Below, piece after piece: positions 35,758 to 44,638 of a DNA stretch of 64,000 bases. Source of the DNA: Chitinophaga polysaccharea (lineage in GTDB: Bacteria; Bacteroidota; Bacteroidia; Chitinophagales; Chitinophagaceae). Under the pieces are notes generated by a model. The model ran no database searches, had not been told where the DNA came from, and saw nothing but the letters and a program-made list of their open reading frames with translations. The position numbers and the translations under genes were made by a program. Numbering within the stretch: position 1 is the stretch's first letter; each line of letters begins with the position of its first letter. The stretch is from the NCBI RefSeq assembly GCF_902150045.1, contig NZ_CABFVU010000003.1, positions 496,001 to 560,000 of the forward strand. The letters run 5' to 3'.

Positions 35758-37401
35758 ATGAAAAGTAGTTATTGCCAGGTGGTTATATACAGATGGGGGC
35801 TTGCAGTGCTATGCAGCCTCCTGCTTGGGGCATGCGGCAGCCCGGAAAAACAGTCGCTGCGCGTATTCCGGTATAACAGTACCAATGGAATTGCCAGCCT
35901 GGACCCCGCGTTTGCCAAAAGCCAGGAAGTAATATGGGCGGTAAAGCAATTATACAATACCCTGGTGGAGCCGGACAGCAACCTGGTGATCCGGCCCTCG
36001 CTGGCAAAGCAGTGGCGCGAATCGGCAGACCACCGCACTTATACCTTCGACCTGAGAACGGATGTATACTTCCACGACAGCGACATCTTCCCCGGGGGCA
36101 AAGGCCGCAGGATGACGGCCCACGATGTGGTATACAGCCTCCGCCGGATTATGGACCCGGTTACCGCATCGCCCGGAGCCTGGATCTTCAACGGCAAGCT
36201 CTCGGCCGACAGCGGCTTTAAAGCCCTCAATGATTCTACCTTTGAACTAACGCTCTACCGGCCTTTTCACCCGGTGCTGGGGATTCTCAGCATGCAGTAT
36301 TGCTCTATAGTACCGCATGAGGCGGTGGAGAAATACGGGAAAGACTTCCGCAATCATCCCTGTGGCACCGGCCCGTTCCGCTTTTTTCTCTGGGACGAAG
36401 GACAGGCCCTGGTGCTGCACCGCAACCCGCTTTATTTTGAAACGGATAGCGCCGGGCATCGCCTGCCTTACCTGGAAGCTGTGCAGGTGGGCTTCCTCGA
36501 AAGCAAGGCCTCCGAGTTCCTGCTGTTCCGCCAGGGGCAGCTCGACTTTATGAACGACATAGACGCCTCCTTTAAAGATGAAGTGCTCACCAAACAGGGG
36601 CAGCTCCGCAAGGAATGGGAAGGCAAAATGGTGCTGAACAAACATCCTTACCTGAATACCGAATACCTGGGTTTTCTTACAGACAGCAGCATAGCCATCG
36701 TAAAAGCATCGCCGCTCCGCTGGAAAAAGATCCGGCAGGCCATTAACTACGGTATAGACCGTACGAAAATGATGACCTATCTCCGTAATGGTATAGGAAT
36801 CGCCGCCACTGCGGGTTTTGTGCCTGCAGGATTGCCGTCTTTCAGTACGCAGCAGGTAAAAGGGTATCCCTGTAACCCTGCCATGGCCCGGCAGCTGCTC
36901 CGCGAAGCCGGCTTCCCCGACGGGAAAGGGCTGCCCGTTATTAAGTTATTGTCTATTCCCATCTACGCAGACCTGGCTAACTATGTGGCCAACCAGCTGG
37001 AAAACATTGGCATAAGGGTACAGGTGGAGATTATACAGAAAAGTCTGCTGCTGGAGCAAACTGCTAAGTCCCAGGCGCTGTTTTTCAGGGGCAGCTGGAT
37101 CGCCGATTATCCCGACGCAGAAAGCTATCTGGCCATGTTCTACAGCAAAAATCCCGCGCCGCCTAATTACACCCGCTATCATAACCCCGCTTTCGACCGG
37201 CTGTATGAAGCCTCCCTGGAGGAAAACAACGACAGCATCCGCTATGCCCAATACCGGGAGATGGATAATATGCTTATGGCAGACGCCGCAGTAGTGCCGT
37301 TGTTCTATGATGAAGTGGTAAGACTGGTACAGCCCAATATCTCCGGATTCAGCAATAACGGTATGAATCTCTTAGAGTTACGTCGGGTAAAGAAAAATTA
37401 A
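35758..37401 (+). CDS. peptide-type ABC transporter substrate-binding lipoprotein
   Basis: A 547-residue family 5 solute-binding lipoprotein. The lipobox is LLGAC (Cys26), followed by family features such as SLDPAFAKSQE, YTFDLRTDVYFHD, GTGPFRF and IRQAINYGIDRTKMM. The usual ligands are oligopeptides, but nickel or other ligands also occur in the family. No permease or ATPase gene adjoins it, so it must work with a transporter encoded elsewhere or have another role. Divergent from the M1 peptidase gene. Confidence 0.9.
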   Translation: MKSSYCQVVIYRWGLAVLCSLLLGACGSPEKQSLRVFRYNSTNGIASLDPAFAKSQEVIWAVKQLYNTLVEPDSNLVIRPSLAKQWRESADHRTYTFDLRTDVYFHDSDIFPGGKGRRMTAHDVVYSLRRIMDPVTASPGAWIFNGKLSADSGFKALNDSTFELTLYRPFHPVLGILSMQYCSIVPHEAVEKYGKDFRNHPCGTGPFRFFLWDEGQALVLHRNPLYFETDSAGHRLPYLEAVQVGFLESKASEFLLFRQGQLDFMNDIDASFKDEVLTKQGQLRKEWEGKMVLNKHPYLNTEYLGFLTDSSIAIVKASPLRWKKIRQAINYGIDRTKMMTYLRNGIGIAATAGFVPAGLPSFSTQQVKGYPCNPAMARQLLREAGFPDGKGLPVIKLLSIPIYADLANYVANQLENIGIRVQVEIIQKSLLLEQTAKSQALFFRGSWIADYPDAESYLAMFYSKNPAPPNYTRYHNPAFDRLYEASLEENNDSIRYAQYREMDNMLMADAAVVPLFYDEVVRLVQPNISGFSNNGMNLLELRRVKKN

Positions 37402-37474
37402 AATTTAAAATTATTTTAACATTTTATTCACCACCCGGGTTGACAATACTGGCTTTATATCCGCTTAATTAGCT

Positions 37475-37482
37475 TACCTTTG
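37475..37482 (+). promoter_or_regulatory. -7 box for the desaturase gene
   Basis: TACCTTTG matches TAnnTTTG and lies 31 bases before ATG 37514. No clear TTG at the expected distance. Confidence 0.5.
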
Positions 37483-37513
37483 ACGCTTATTTGTCACTTT
37501 ATAAAGTATAGAA

Positions 37514-38290
37514 ATGACGGCGATCCTGATATTCTTTTGTGTGCATTGGTTCTTTTCCTTGTTTTTTCACACATTTTACTTACACCGTTATGCATCTCAC
37601 CAGATGTATACTACCAGCAAATTCTGGGAACGATTCTTTTATTTCAGCACCTGGTTTTTCCAGGGTTCATCATACCTGATTCCAAGAGCTTATGGCGTTA
37701 TGCACCGCATGCATCACGAGTTCAGCGATACCGAGCACGATCCGCATTCCCCGCACTTCTTTAAAGACGTATGGGGTATGATGGTGCAGACCCGCAAGAT
37801 CTACAATGGTTTTGTGACCCGTACCAGCCAGGTAGATCCTAAATTTACCAAGGATCCATTGCCTGAATGGGATGCCATGGATAAGTTCGGCGACAGCAAC
37901 ATTACCCGCTTCCTCTGGATGGGTGCATACGTAGCATTTTATGTAGCGTTTGTTCCTGCGGGCATGTGGTACCTTTATTTACTGCTGCCTATCCATTTCC
38001 TGATGGGACCTGTACAGGGCGCTATTGTTAACTGGTGCGGTCACAAATATGGCTACCAGAACTTTGATAACAACGACCACTCAAGAAACACTTCCCCATG
38101 GGGCATTGTACTGATGGGCGAACTGTTCCAGAACAACCACCACAAATTTAAAGACAGTCCTAACTTTGCCAAGAAATGGTATGAACTGGACCCAAGCTAC
38201 CAGGTAATGAAGGTTTTGAACTTCATCGGCATCATTAAGCTGAAACCTGCAGTGGTTACAGCGCAGATGAAGAAAGCCAAAGCTGCCTGA
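37514..38290 (+). CDS. acyl-CoA desaturase-like membrane di-iron enzyme
   Basis: A 258-residue integral membrane fatty acid desaturase-like protein. Three His boxes are visible: HRYASH (24-29), HRMHH (64-68) and a third NNHHKF near residue 207. The arrangement suits a stearoyl-CoA desaturase (delta-9) type enzyme, putting a double bond into saturated acyl chains, though the protein is shorter than many. Substrate and position are inferred. Single gene with its own promoter and terminator. Confidence 0.88.
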   Translation: MTAILIFFCVHWFFSLFFHTFYLHRYASHQMYTTSKFWERFFYFSTWFFQGSSYLIPRAYGVMHRMHHEFSDTEHDPHSPHFFKDVWGMMVQTRKIYNGFVTRTSQVDPKFTKDPLPEWDAMDKFGDSNITRFLWMGAYVAFYVAFVPAGMWYLYLLLPIHFLMGPVQGAIVNWCGHKYGYQNFDNNDHSRNTSPWGIVLMGELFQNNHHKFKDSPNFAKKWYELDPSYQVMKVLNFIGIIKLKPAVVTAQMKKAKAA

Positions 38291-38331
38291 TAACAGCTAC
38301 TTCGTACAATCAATCTGTTACAATAATAGAA

Positions 38332-38363
38332 AGTGCCTTGCCGTAATGGTGAGGCATTTTTTA
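38332..38363 (+). terminator. Rho-independent terminator
   Basis: A stem of about 10 bases (AGTGCCTTGCC with GGTGAGGCAT, G-T pairs allowed) is followed by TTTTTTATT, shortly after the desaturase stop. Confidence 0.7.
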
Positions 38364-38365
38364 TT

Positions 38366-38382
38366 GATCGCCTTCGGCGATC
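38366..38382. repeat. short hairpin repeat GATCGCCTTCGGCG
   Basis: GATCGCC-TTC-GGCGATC is a perfect 7-bp hairpin at the end of the HAD gene. The first 14 bases also occur at 6604-6617, directly before palindromic copy 1, again at a gene end. Two copies are too few to define a repeat family. Confidence 0.4.
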
Positions 38383-38388
38383 TCCGCA

Positions 38389-38976
38389 TCAGCGGAAAGG
38401 TTTGAATGAAACATGCTGCGCCAGCGCCAGCATGGGCCGGTCGCCTTCACTATCGCCGTAGGCGTATATTTCGCGGAAGTTTTCAAGCCGGTAAGCTTCG
38501 CGGATGCGGTTTACTTTTTCTACGCCGTTACAGTTGATTCCCTGGATCTTACCGGTGAGGTGTTTATTTTTTACTTCGAGACGGGTAGCCAGGCAAACGA
38601 TGTTCTCCCGCCTGCACCAGGGCGCTACCCAATCCTGCGCAGATGCAGATACCACCACTACATGATGTCCCTGCCGCTGGTGATCCCTTATGGCAGCCAA
38701 TGCCTGCGGACGGATCAGCGAAGGCAGTTGTTCCCGGCAGAAGCGCTCACACCCGGCAGAAAAATCCGCAACAGGCATCTCCCCAAAAAAATACGCGAGT
38801 ACTTCTTCCTTCATCTCCTGTGCCGGTAACATCTTTAATTTGAAGCGCAGCAACTGGGGCAACAGTTGCACCATACCTGCATACATAGCGGCCCGGCCCC
38901 TGTGATAGCGGATAATTTCCCACAGGGTATCCCTGGTGGTGATGGTTCCGTCGAAGTCAAAAAAGGCAATGGTCAC
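38389..38976 (-). CDS. HAD-IB family phosphatase in the polyprenyl-arabinose operon
   Basis: A 195-residue phosphatase with catalytic DFDGT (Asp7/Asp9), SAS motif (VVVSAS) and the late GDSEGDRPML acidic motif, the SerB-like subclass IB. As the last gene of the ubiA-dprE1-dprE2 operon, with a four-base overlap, it is a good candidate for the phosphatase that removes the 5-phosphate from polyprenylphosphoryl-5-phosphoribose. In mycobacteria this step has been assigned to an unrelated PAP2 enzyme, so the role is inferred. Confidence 0.85.
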   Translation of the reverse strand: MTIAFFDFDGTITTRDTLWEIIRYHRGRAAMYAGMVQLLPQLLRFKLKMLPAQEMKEEVLAYFFGEMPVADFSAGCERFCREQLPSLIRPQALAAIRDHQRQGHHVVVVSASAQDWVAPWCRRENIVCLATRLEVKNKHLTGKIQGINCNGVEKVNRIREAYRLENFREIYAYGDSEGDRPMLALAQHVSFKPFR

Positions 38977-39704
38977 AATGACAATTTTTTGAAAATACCT
39001 TCAGGTATTAATTTGATAATGAGCATAATGTATCTCCAATGCCACTTTACATACAGCACATTCTTTTTTCGTTTCACTGCTTTAAAAATTGCGGTGGCCA
39101 CTGTTTCCGGCTGTGCGGTGAGTAGCGGGGGCAGGGGCAGGTGGCTGGTCATACGGGTATTCACGAAGCCAGGTTGCACACTCATCACGTGAACGCCGCT
39201 ACGAAAAAGACGGTTTCTTAGTCCGCTAAGATAAGCTGTAAAACCCGCTTTTGCGCTGCCGTACATATAATTGCTCTGCCGTCCTCTTTCACCGGCCACT
39301 GAGCTGATACCGATAATGGTTCCCTGCTTCCTGGCTGCGTAACTTTCTGCCACCACATTTAATATAGAAACGGCGCCGGTATAGTTACTGTTGATAATAG
39401 TAGCTGCTTCCTGCCAGTTTACCTGGGCTTTTTCCTGGTGCCCCAGGTAGCCGAAAACACAGATGGTTATGTCGGGGACAGCAGGTAAACCGGCGTAAAA
39501 AGCGTTGTGGGAGCTAAAATCGGTGGCATCAAACAGGTGAGTGGTGGCGTTAACGTTATAACGTACCTGCAGATCCTGCTGCTGTGGCGTCAGCGCGGCA
39601 GTGTTCCTGCCGGCCAGCTGGATATCATATTTCTCAGACGCAAACTTCCGGGCAATGGCAACTGCCATGTCGGAGCCCGCGCCAAGTATTAAAAGGGTAG
39701 GCAT
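38973..39704 (-). CDS. dprE2: DprE2-like short-chain dehydrogenase
   Basis: A 243-residue SDR that should reduce the 2-keto polyprenylphosphoryl sugar to the arabinose form, working with DprE1. N-terminal ILGAGSDMAVAIA binds NAD(P)H; catalytic Ser134/135, Tyr148 and Lys152 (YMYGSAKAG) are intact. The C-terminal RYIMLIIKLIPEGIFKKL closely follows the mycobacterial DprE2 end from memory (RYVMMVLRHIP...FRKL). It lies 26 bases after dprE1 and overlaps the HAD gene. Confidence 0.87.
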   Translation of the reverse strand: MPTLLILGAGSDMAVAIARKFASEKYDIQLAGRNTAALTPQQQDLQVRYNVNATTHLFDATDFSSHNAFYAGLPAVPDITICVFGYLGHQEKAQVNWQEAATIINSNYTGAVSILNVVAESYAARKQGTIIGISSVAGERGRQSNYMYGSAKAGFTAYLSGLRNRLFRSGVHVMSVQPGFVNTRMTSHLPLPPLLTAQPETVATAIFKAVKRKKNVLYVKWHWRYIMLIIKLIPEGIFKKLSL

Positions 39705-39730
39705 GAGAGGTATTTGGTTAATCAGGGAAA

Positions 39731-41062
39731 TTATTTTGTCAATAATAAACGTTCCGATTGCAGGGATTCAAAACGTGCGTCACTGTTATATTGTTTTACA
39801 ATTTCGGCAAACCTGCCGGCATTAGGGTAGCTGTTCCAGAAAATTTCCTGCTTCATCCTTGCATCTTTCGACAGGTACAAACGGCCGCCATATTGTAATA
39901 CTATTTCATCCAGCTCATCCAGGAATTCAAATAATCCCTTGCGGATCGGGAAGTCCAGCGCCAGGGTATATCCCTCCATCGGGAAGGAGATAAGGCTGTC
40001 TTGTTTGCCAAATACCTTTAATACCGCCAGGAACGAGCCCCATCCTTTTTCACTGATCTTTTTCAGGATGGCGATCAGGCCGTCTTTTTGTTCAAGGGAT
40101 ACTACAAACTGGTATTGTACAAAGCCCGCCTTACCATAACCCCGGTTCCACTGGAGGATCGCATCCAGCGGGTAAAAGAAAGGCTCATAAGGGATCACTT
40201 TCTGCATTACCTTTTTATAATTCTTCCCGTAGTATAACCAGTTAAAGGCTTTTACTGTAAAAGTATTAAGCACAAAGGAGGGAAGATTGAAAGGAACCGT
40301 GAGTTTTCGTTTAGCCGGTAACGTAAGCGGGGCTTCTTTTTGCTTTGCATTCAGTTCTTCCGGGTTGGCATGTTCGCCAACGATGAGGATGCTCCGGCCA
40401 AAGGAATCGCCTTTCTGCAGGCAATCGATCCATGCCATGGAGTAGGTATAGTGCTTGTATTCATCAAACAGCCGGATCACTTCCTCCAGGTTCTTAGCCT
40501 TTAGTTGTGTTTGCCGGATATAGGCAGTGCTGATCTTTTTAAGCCCGAATTTTACACGGGTGATCACCCCGGTGAGGCCCATACCACCACAGGTGGCCCA
40601 GAACAGGTCGTGGTGCTGAGTGGCGGAGCAGCAAATCGTTTCGCCACTGGCGGTTAGCACATCCATGTCGATAATATGTCCTGAAAACGCACCATCCACA
40701 TGATGGTTCTTTCCGTGCACATCGGAGGCAACGGCGCCTCCTACCGTAATATATTTGGTACCGGGGGTAACCGGTAAAAACCATCCTTTGGGAACAATAA
40801 TATCCAGTATCTGGTCCAGCGTTACACCTGCCTGCACGTCCATCACTCCGGCGCCGGTGTCAAAGGAAAGCATCTTATCGTACTTCAGCATGGAGATGCT
40901 GTGTTTGCCCAGGGAGGCATCGCCGTAGCAGCGGCCGTTACCCCGTGCAATCATATGTGTATTGGCTACCACATAATTGCGAAGCTCATCTTCCCGGGTA
41001 AAAGCATGTTCGTCGCTGGCAACAGCAGGGTAGTTCCCCCAGTTGGCTAACCGTTTTTGCAT
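39731..41062 (-). CDS. dprE1: DprE1-like FAD-dependent oxidoreductase
   Basis: A 443-residue flavoenzyme of the VAO family that oxidises C2 of polyprenylphosphoryl-ribose, the first half of epimerisation to arabinose. It aligns by eye with mycobacterial DprE1: GNGRCYGDAS, VTPGTKYITVGGAVASDVHGKNHH (FAD site, HGKNHH 116-121), FWATCGGMGLTGVI and the C-terminal GGRLYLSKDAR. The position of the Cys that binds benzothiazinones in M. tuberculosis is Ala368 (LALDFPI instead of ICVDFPI). The start overlaps the end of ubiA by one base. Confidence 0.93.
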   Translation of the reverse strand: MQKRLANWGNYPAVASDEHAFTREDELRNYVVANTHMIARGNGRCYGDASLGKHSISMLKYDKMLSFDTGAGVMDVQAGVTLDQILDIIVPKGWFLPVTPGTKYITVGGAVASDVHGKNHHVDGAFSGHIIDMDVLTASGETICCSATQHHDLFWATCGGMGLTGVITRVKFGLKKISTAYIRQTQLKAKNLEEVIRLFDEYKHYTYSMAWIDCLQKGDSFGRSILIVGEHANPEELNAKQKEAPLTLPAKRKLTVPFNLPSFVLNTFTVKAFNWLYYGKNYKKVMQKVIPYEPFFYPLDAILQWNRGYGKAGFVQYQFVVSLEQKDGLIAILKKISEKGWGSFLAVLKVFGKQDSLISFPMEGYTLALDFPIRKGLFEFLDELDEIVLQYGGRLYLSKDARMKQEIFWNSYPNAGRFAEIVKQYNSDARFESLQSERLLLTK

Positions 41063-41949
41063 TATTCAAAAAAAGTTTTATCTGTCGGTAAATAAATTAA
41101 TACATAAAAACTCAGGACCCACAGGAGGATGGTTAATTGAATAAAACGGTCTTTATATAGGATTTTTGTGGGAGAACCTGTACTGTTCTCCACGTAGGTT
41201 ATTTGCAAATATCGTAATAATCCGCCAATTACAAACAGGGTGGTGTAATAAAGGCGGTAGGTATGGAACCTGGCCTGGGTTTCCGGCGAAATAGTGTACA
41301 TCAGGTAAGATACAATGATCACTGCCGAAACGAGGGCCAGCATTACGTTGAGGAAGTCGAGGTTATATCCTTTGGCGGCTTTCCGCATTTCCCTGCCTGA
41401 ATCCATTTTGATGAGGATATCATCCCTGCGTTTGGCGATGGCCATAAAAAGCGCCAGCAGGAATACCATGATCACCAGCCACTCCGAGATGGCCAGTTTG
41501 GCGGCCACGCCACCGGCCTTTATGCGCAGTACAAACCCGGTAGAGAGGATCAGTATATCAAGAATGGAGATATCTTTCAGGCCAAGGCAGTAAAGAAGGT
41601 TCAGTACAAAATAAGTGCTCAGCACAAATACAAACTTCTGACCCACCAGGATGCCAAGGGCATAACCCGCAAAAATACAGATCAGGAAAAGAGCCAGGGC
41701 AGCAGGTTTGCTGATGGTGCCGGAAGCCAGGGGGCGTTTGCATTTTACAGGGTGCTGCCGGTCGGCCTCTATATCACGGTAGTCATTCAGTATATAAATA
41801 CTGCTGGCAATAAAGCTGAAGGCGAAAAACGCCACTGCCAGGTCCAGCAGTTTGGTAACATTAAATATCTCTCCCGCAAAGAACAGGGGAATAAACAGGA
41901 AAGCATTCTTTACCCAGTGTTTGGGCCTCAACAGCGTTAAAAATTTCAC
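41062..41949 (-). CDS. UbiA-family polyprenyl-phosphate phosphoribosyltransferase (DPPR synthase-like)
   Basis: A 295-residue membrane protein of the UbiA family with about nine helices. The LRPKHWVKNAF opening and the metal-binding NDYRDIEADRQHP motif (Asn55 to Asp63) match mycobacterial 5-phosphoribosyl-1-diphosphate: decaprenyl-phosphate phosphoribosyltransferase rather than quinone-biosynthetic UbiA. It is followed by a second YCLGLKD-ISILD motif. It should transfer phosphoribose to a polyprenyl phosphate. First gene of a four-gene operon with DprE1, DprE2 and a HAD phosphatase. Confidence 0.9.
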   Translation of the reverse strand: MKFLTLLRPKHWVKNAFLFIPLFFAGEIFNVTKLLDLAVAFFAFSFIASSIYILNDYRDIEADRQHPVKCKRPLASGTISKPAALALFLICIFAGYALGILVGQKFVFVLSTYFVLNLLYCLGLKDISILDILILSTGFVLRIKAGGVAAKLAISEWLVIMVFLLALFMAIAKRRDDILIKMDSGREMRKAAKGYNLDFLNVMLALVSAVIIVSYLMYTISPETQARFHTYRLYYTTLFVIGGLLRYLQITYVENSTGSPTKILYKDRFIQLTILLWVLSFYVLIYLPTDKTFFE

Positions 41950-42003
41950 GGAACCTGGAGTTGTTTGATCAGTTAGATGGGCCTAAATTACAATTTATTC
42001 GAT

Positions 42004-42011
42004 TACTTTTG
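42004..42011 (+). promoter_or_regulatory. -7 box for the GT-C-like gene
   Basis: TACTTTTG matches TAnnTTTG. It lies 52 bases before ATG 42064 and inside the longer frame, which supports the shorter start. Confidence 0.5.
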
Positions 42012-42063
42012 CAGCCATTCATATTACTGGATAATCAGCATTTACAGCGAATCCCAATCTACT

Positions 42064-43692
42064 ATGCCCAAATTTTCATTGAAAGGCAGTCGCCCTGCCA
42101 TTGCAGAAAGCTTCATTATCATCGCGCTGGCCCTGGTGCCTTTATTTGTAACATTCCCATACCGAGTTAATATTTTTCTGTCCTGGGAAGGCGCTTACCG
42201 GATATCGTCAGGTCAGATTCCGTTCAGGGATTTCGGAACACCACTGGGTTACGGGTTCTGGATCTTCCCGGCTATCTTTTTCAAACTGTTCGGCCCGGAG
42301 CTCGTTTCCCTGGTAAAAGCACAGGTGCTCCTGAATATCATGGCCGGGTTTGCGTTCCGCTCCATCATGAAAAGTATGGGCGTGCAGCCGGGAGTGCGAC
42401 TACTATCTGTACTGGTATTTGTACTGTCTTATTCCTTCTTTAATTTCTGGCCCTGGTATAATCATACGGTGATCGTATTTGAACTGGTGGGGCTCAGCTT
42501 CTTGTTCCGTTCCCTGTTTTCAGATAGCCGTGTACGTAAGTACGGCAACATGTTCGGCGCCGCCTTCTTTATTTTCCTGTCTGTTTTCACCAAGCAGGAT
42601 GGAGGGGGAATGGCGTTCATGCTCTGTCTTTTATTCCTGGCCTATAATAGCTTACAAACGAGGCGCTGGCTCGACCTGCCCGTTTTTGTGGGCATGTTTG
42701 CCCTGGTGGCCGCTGTTATGATCCTGCCCCTCATGCCGGGATTTGGTTACTGGTTTAACCATGGGCAACCGCCTCACAGTTCCCGTCTTGCTATCACCGA
42801 TTTTACTGATGAAATATTTGGCAGTTCCAACTGGATCAAGGCCTATGTGGTGCTGGTGGTATTATGTATTGTGGCTAAAGTAAAGCAGTGGGGCGCCTGG
42901 TGGCAGCAACGCCGGGAGGTATTGTTTGCCCTGCTCACACTGGGTATATTAGGGGAAGCAGCCATTTTCCAGGTAACCAGCTATACGCCTCCGGATAACA
43001 ACATCTTTTTCCACAGTTTTGCGTTTGCGTTTATTGCGTCTTACTTATTTGAGCTGCTGAAGATAAATGTCAATTCGTTCCGCCCTTTGCTGGGAGCTAC
43101 TTTTCTTGTGCTCTTCTGGTGGTCCGGTACCTGGTGGAAATACATAGGCCGGTTTACCGACCGTTTGTTCCCCACACAGGAAGCTGCCGCAGCAGGCCCT
43201 GGCCATGAGAACGTGGTAAACCGGCATAACTATATGCTGAATAATGATACTACTGATGTGCCGGTATCGTTATGGGTATATTCCAACCTGAAGCCCTTCC
43301 GCAAAATATACATGCCTGCATCTACCGTAAAAGGAATGGAGAACATTATGGCGCTTCCGGTGGTAGCTGAAAAGAAGGGCGACATCAAGGTATTGAATAT
43401 GTCGGAGCTTACCCCGCTGGCGGCGGCCATGCCTTATAAACTGGAAACCGGACCCGACTACCCCTTATGGTACCATCTGGGAGTGGGAATGTTTAACCGG
43501 CAGCTGGCTACCTTCACGCAGAAGATCAGGGACCATCATTACGACCTGGTGATCTATGAATATGCCCCTACTTTAAACAACTTTTACCCCTTTGCCCTGA
43601 GGGGTGAACTGAAGCAACATTACCACCAGGTAGACAGCTTCCTTGCACCAAGAAGACCAACTAATGCAATTATAGAAGTATATGTAAAATAA
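42064..43692 (+). CDS. GT-C-like polytopic membrane protein, candidate arabinosyltransferase
   Basis: A 542-residue membrane protein: about ten N-terminal helices, then a soluble C-terminal part of roughly 150 residues. The first loop contains SWEGAYRISSGQIPFRDFGTPLG, the kind of acidic residue and sugar-lipid loop seen in GT-C (ArnT/PMT-like) glycosyltransferases that use polyprenyl-linked donors. ATG 42064 was chosen because a promoter box lies between it and the earlier ATG 41977. Its divergence from the polyprenylphosphoryl-arabinose operon makes it a plausible user of that donor. No specific family is firmly recognised. Confidence 0.65.
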   Translation: MPKFSLKGSRPAIAESFIIIALALVPLFVTFPYRVNIFLSWEGAYRISSGQIPFRDFGTPLGYGFWIFPAIFFKLFGPELVSLVKAQVLLNIMAGFAFRSIMKSMGVQPGVRLLSVLVFVLSYSFFNFWPWYNHTVIVFELVGLSFLFRSLFSDSRVRKYGNMFGAAFFIFLSVFTKQDGGGMAFMLCLLFLAYNSLQTRRWLDLPVFVGMFALVAAVMILPLMPGFGYWFNHGQPPHSSRLAITDFTDEIFGSSNWIKAYVVLVVLCIVAKVKQWGAWWQQRREVLFALLTLGILGEAAIFQVTSYTPPDNNIFFHSFAFAFIASYLFELLKINVNSFRPLLGATFLVLFWWSGTWWKYIGRFTDRLFPTQEAAAAGPGHENVVNRHNYMLNNDTTDVPVSLWVYSNLKPFRKIYMPASTVKGMENIMALPVVAEKKGDIKVLNMSELTPLAAAMPYKLETGPDYPLWYHLGVGMFNRQLATFTQKIRDHHYDLVIYEYAPTLNNFYPFALRGELKQHYHQVDSFLAPRRPTNAIIEVYVK

Positions 43693-43774
43693 TTTATGTA
43701 TCTTGAAAGGGCAAAATGAAAAATTGCCCCACTCTCATAAATCTGTGTATTAAAATACTATCAATATAGCATAG

Positions 43775-43803
43775 AAAAAGGCTCATTACGGAGCCTTTTT
43801 CTG
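43775..43803 (+). terminator. Rho-independent terminator
   Basis: AAAAAGGCTC pairs with GAGCCTTTTT around ATTACG, followed by a T run. It ends the GT-C-like gene, about 80 bases past the stop. Confidence 0.8.
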
Positions 43804-43960
43804 TTTTTCAATGTATTGATTTAAAATGATTTAATGACTAACTGTTTACGTGTTGTTTTAGATAGATGGATGCCCTGTTTTACCCTCATTTTTTATTAAC
43901 CAGTAAAATAACTTTCACCGGTTAATAATATCACCTACCTTTACAAAAACAAAGAAAACC

Positions 43961-44020
43961 GCTCAAAAAAATATCAGTGAAATCATCCTAATCATCAAAA
44001 TCCTGGATAAGACAAAAAAG
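43961..44020. repeat. arm fragment of the palindromic element
   Basis: Resembles the right arm of copies 3 and 4: GCTCAAAAAAATATCAGTGA then AATCATCCTAATCATCAAAA and AGACAAAAAAGC. No left arm or core is present. It ends just before the ATG at 44024. Confidence 0.65.
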
Positions 44021-44023
44021 CAA

Positions 44024-44638
44024 ATGTCAGTGCAAAAATCCATCTCCTCACTCCGGCTCGACGGCGGTATCCTGTGCCTCGATTTTGTGAACACCATCGA
44101 CAACCGGAAGAAAGGAATACCGCACGATTATGTAAAAGGTTTTAAAGAGCTGCTGGAATGGTATGGGCATACCCGGGCATTATCTCCCAAAATTATCCAT
44201 ACCCTGGAACGGCTGGCGAAAGATTACCCGCAGAAGGCAGGAGTGGTTTTTGAAAAAAGCATTGCGTTGAGGGAATTGCTACACCGCCTGTTTACCGCGA
44301 GCCTGGATAAAAAGAAGCCGGCTGCGGCCGACAGTATGCTGTTCAACACCTATGTGGGGGAAGCCTATGCCAATATTGAGATCAGCTGGCAGGCGGGCGC
44401 CGGCGCCTTACAATTCAATGCCCCCGCATTGGAACAAGTATACTGGTGGCCCATAAAGTCGGCCGTTGAGTTATTTACTTCCAGCCAGTTAGCGGAAGTA
44501 AAGGAATGTCCTGCCTGTGGATGGCTTTTCCTGGACAAAAGCCGTAACGGATCGCGCAAATGGTGCAGCATGAGCACCTGTGGGGATGTGAATAAAGTAA
44601 CCCGGAACTATCAGCGTACCAAAAGAAAGAAACTATGA
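44024..44638 (+). CDS. ABATE/CGNR zinc-finger domain protein
   Basis: A 204-residue predicted transcriptional regulator. The N-terminal ABATE-like domain (LDGGILCLDFVNTIDNR, helical to about residue 155) is followed by a C-terminal zinc-binding module CPACGWLFLDKSRNGSRKWC plus CGDVNK, where most relatives have CGNR. Such proteins are thought to sense stress and bind DNA, but targets are not established. The stop overlaps the start of the EamA exporter gene by four bases, so it probably controls that exporter. Confidence 0.88.
   Translation: MSVQKSISSLRLDGGILCLDFVNTIDNRKKGIPHDYVKGFKELLEWYGHTRALSPKIIHTLERLAKDYPQKAGVVFEKSIALRELLHRLFTASLDKKKPAAADSMLFNTYVGEAYANIEISWQAGAGALQFNAPALEQVYWWPIKSAVELFTSSQLAEVKECPACGWLFLDKSRNGSRKWCSMSTCGDVNKVTRNYQRTKRKKL

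Larger units (their letters stand above)
43693..44023. other. spacer with terminator, promoter box and palindrome fragment
   Basis: Holds the terminator at 43775-43803, a near-consensus -7 box TACCTTTA at 43936-43943 and the arm fragment of the palindromic element at 43961-44020. No gene is apparent. The transcript of the CGNR gene would carry the palindrome fragment as its 5' leader. Confidence 0.5.
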
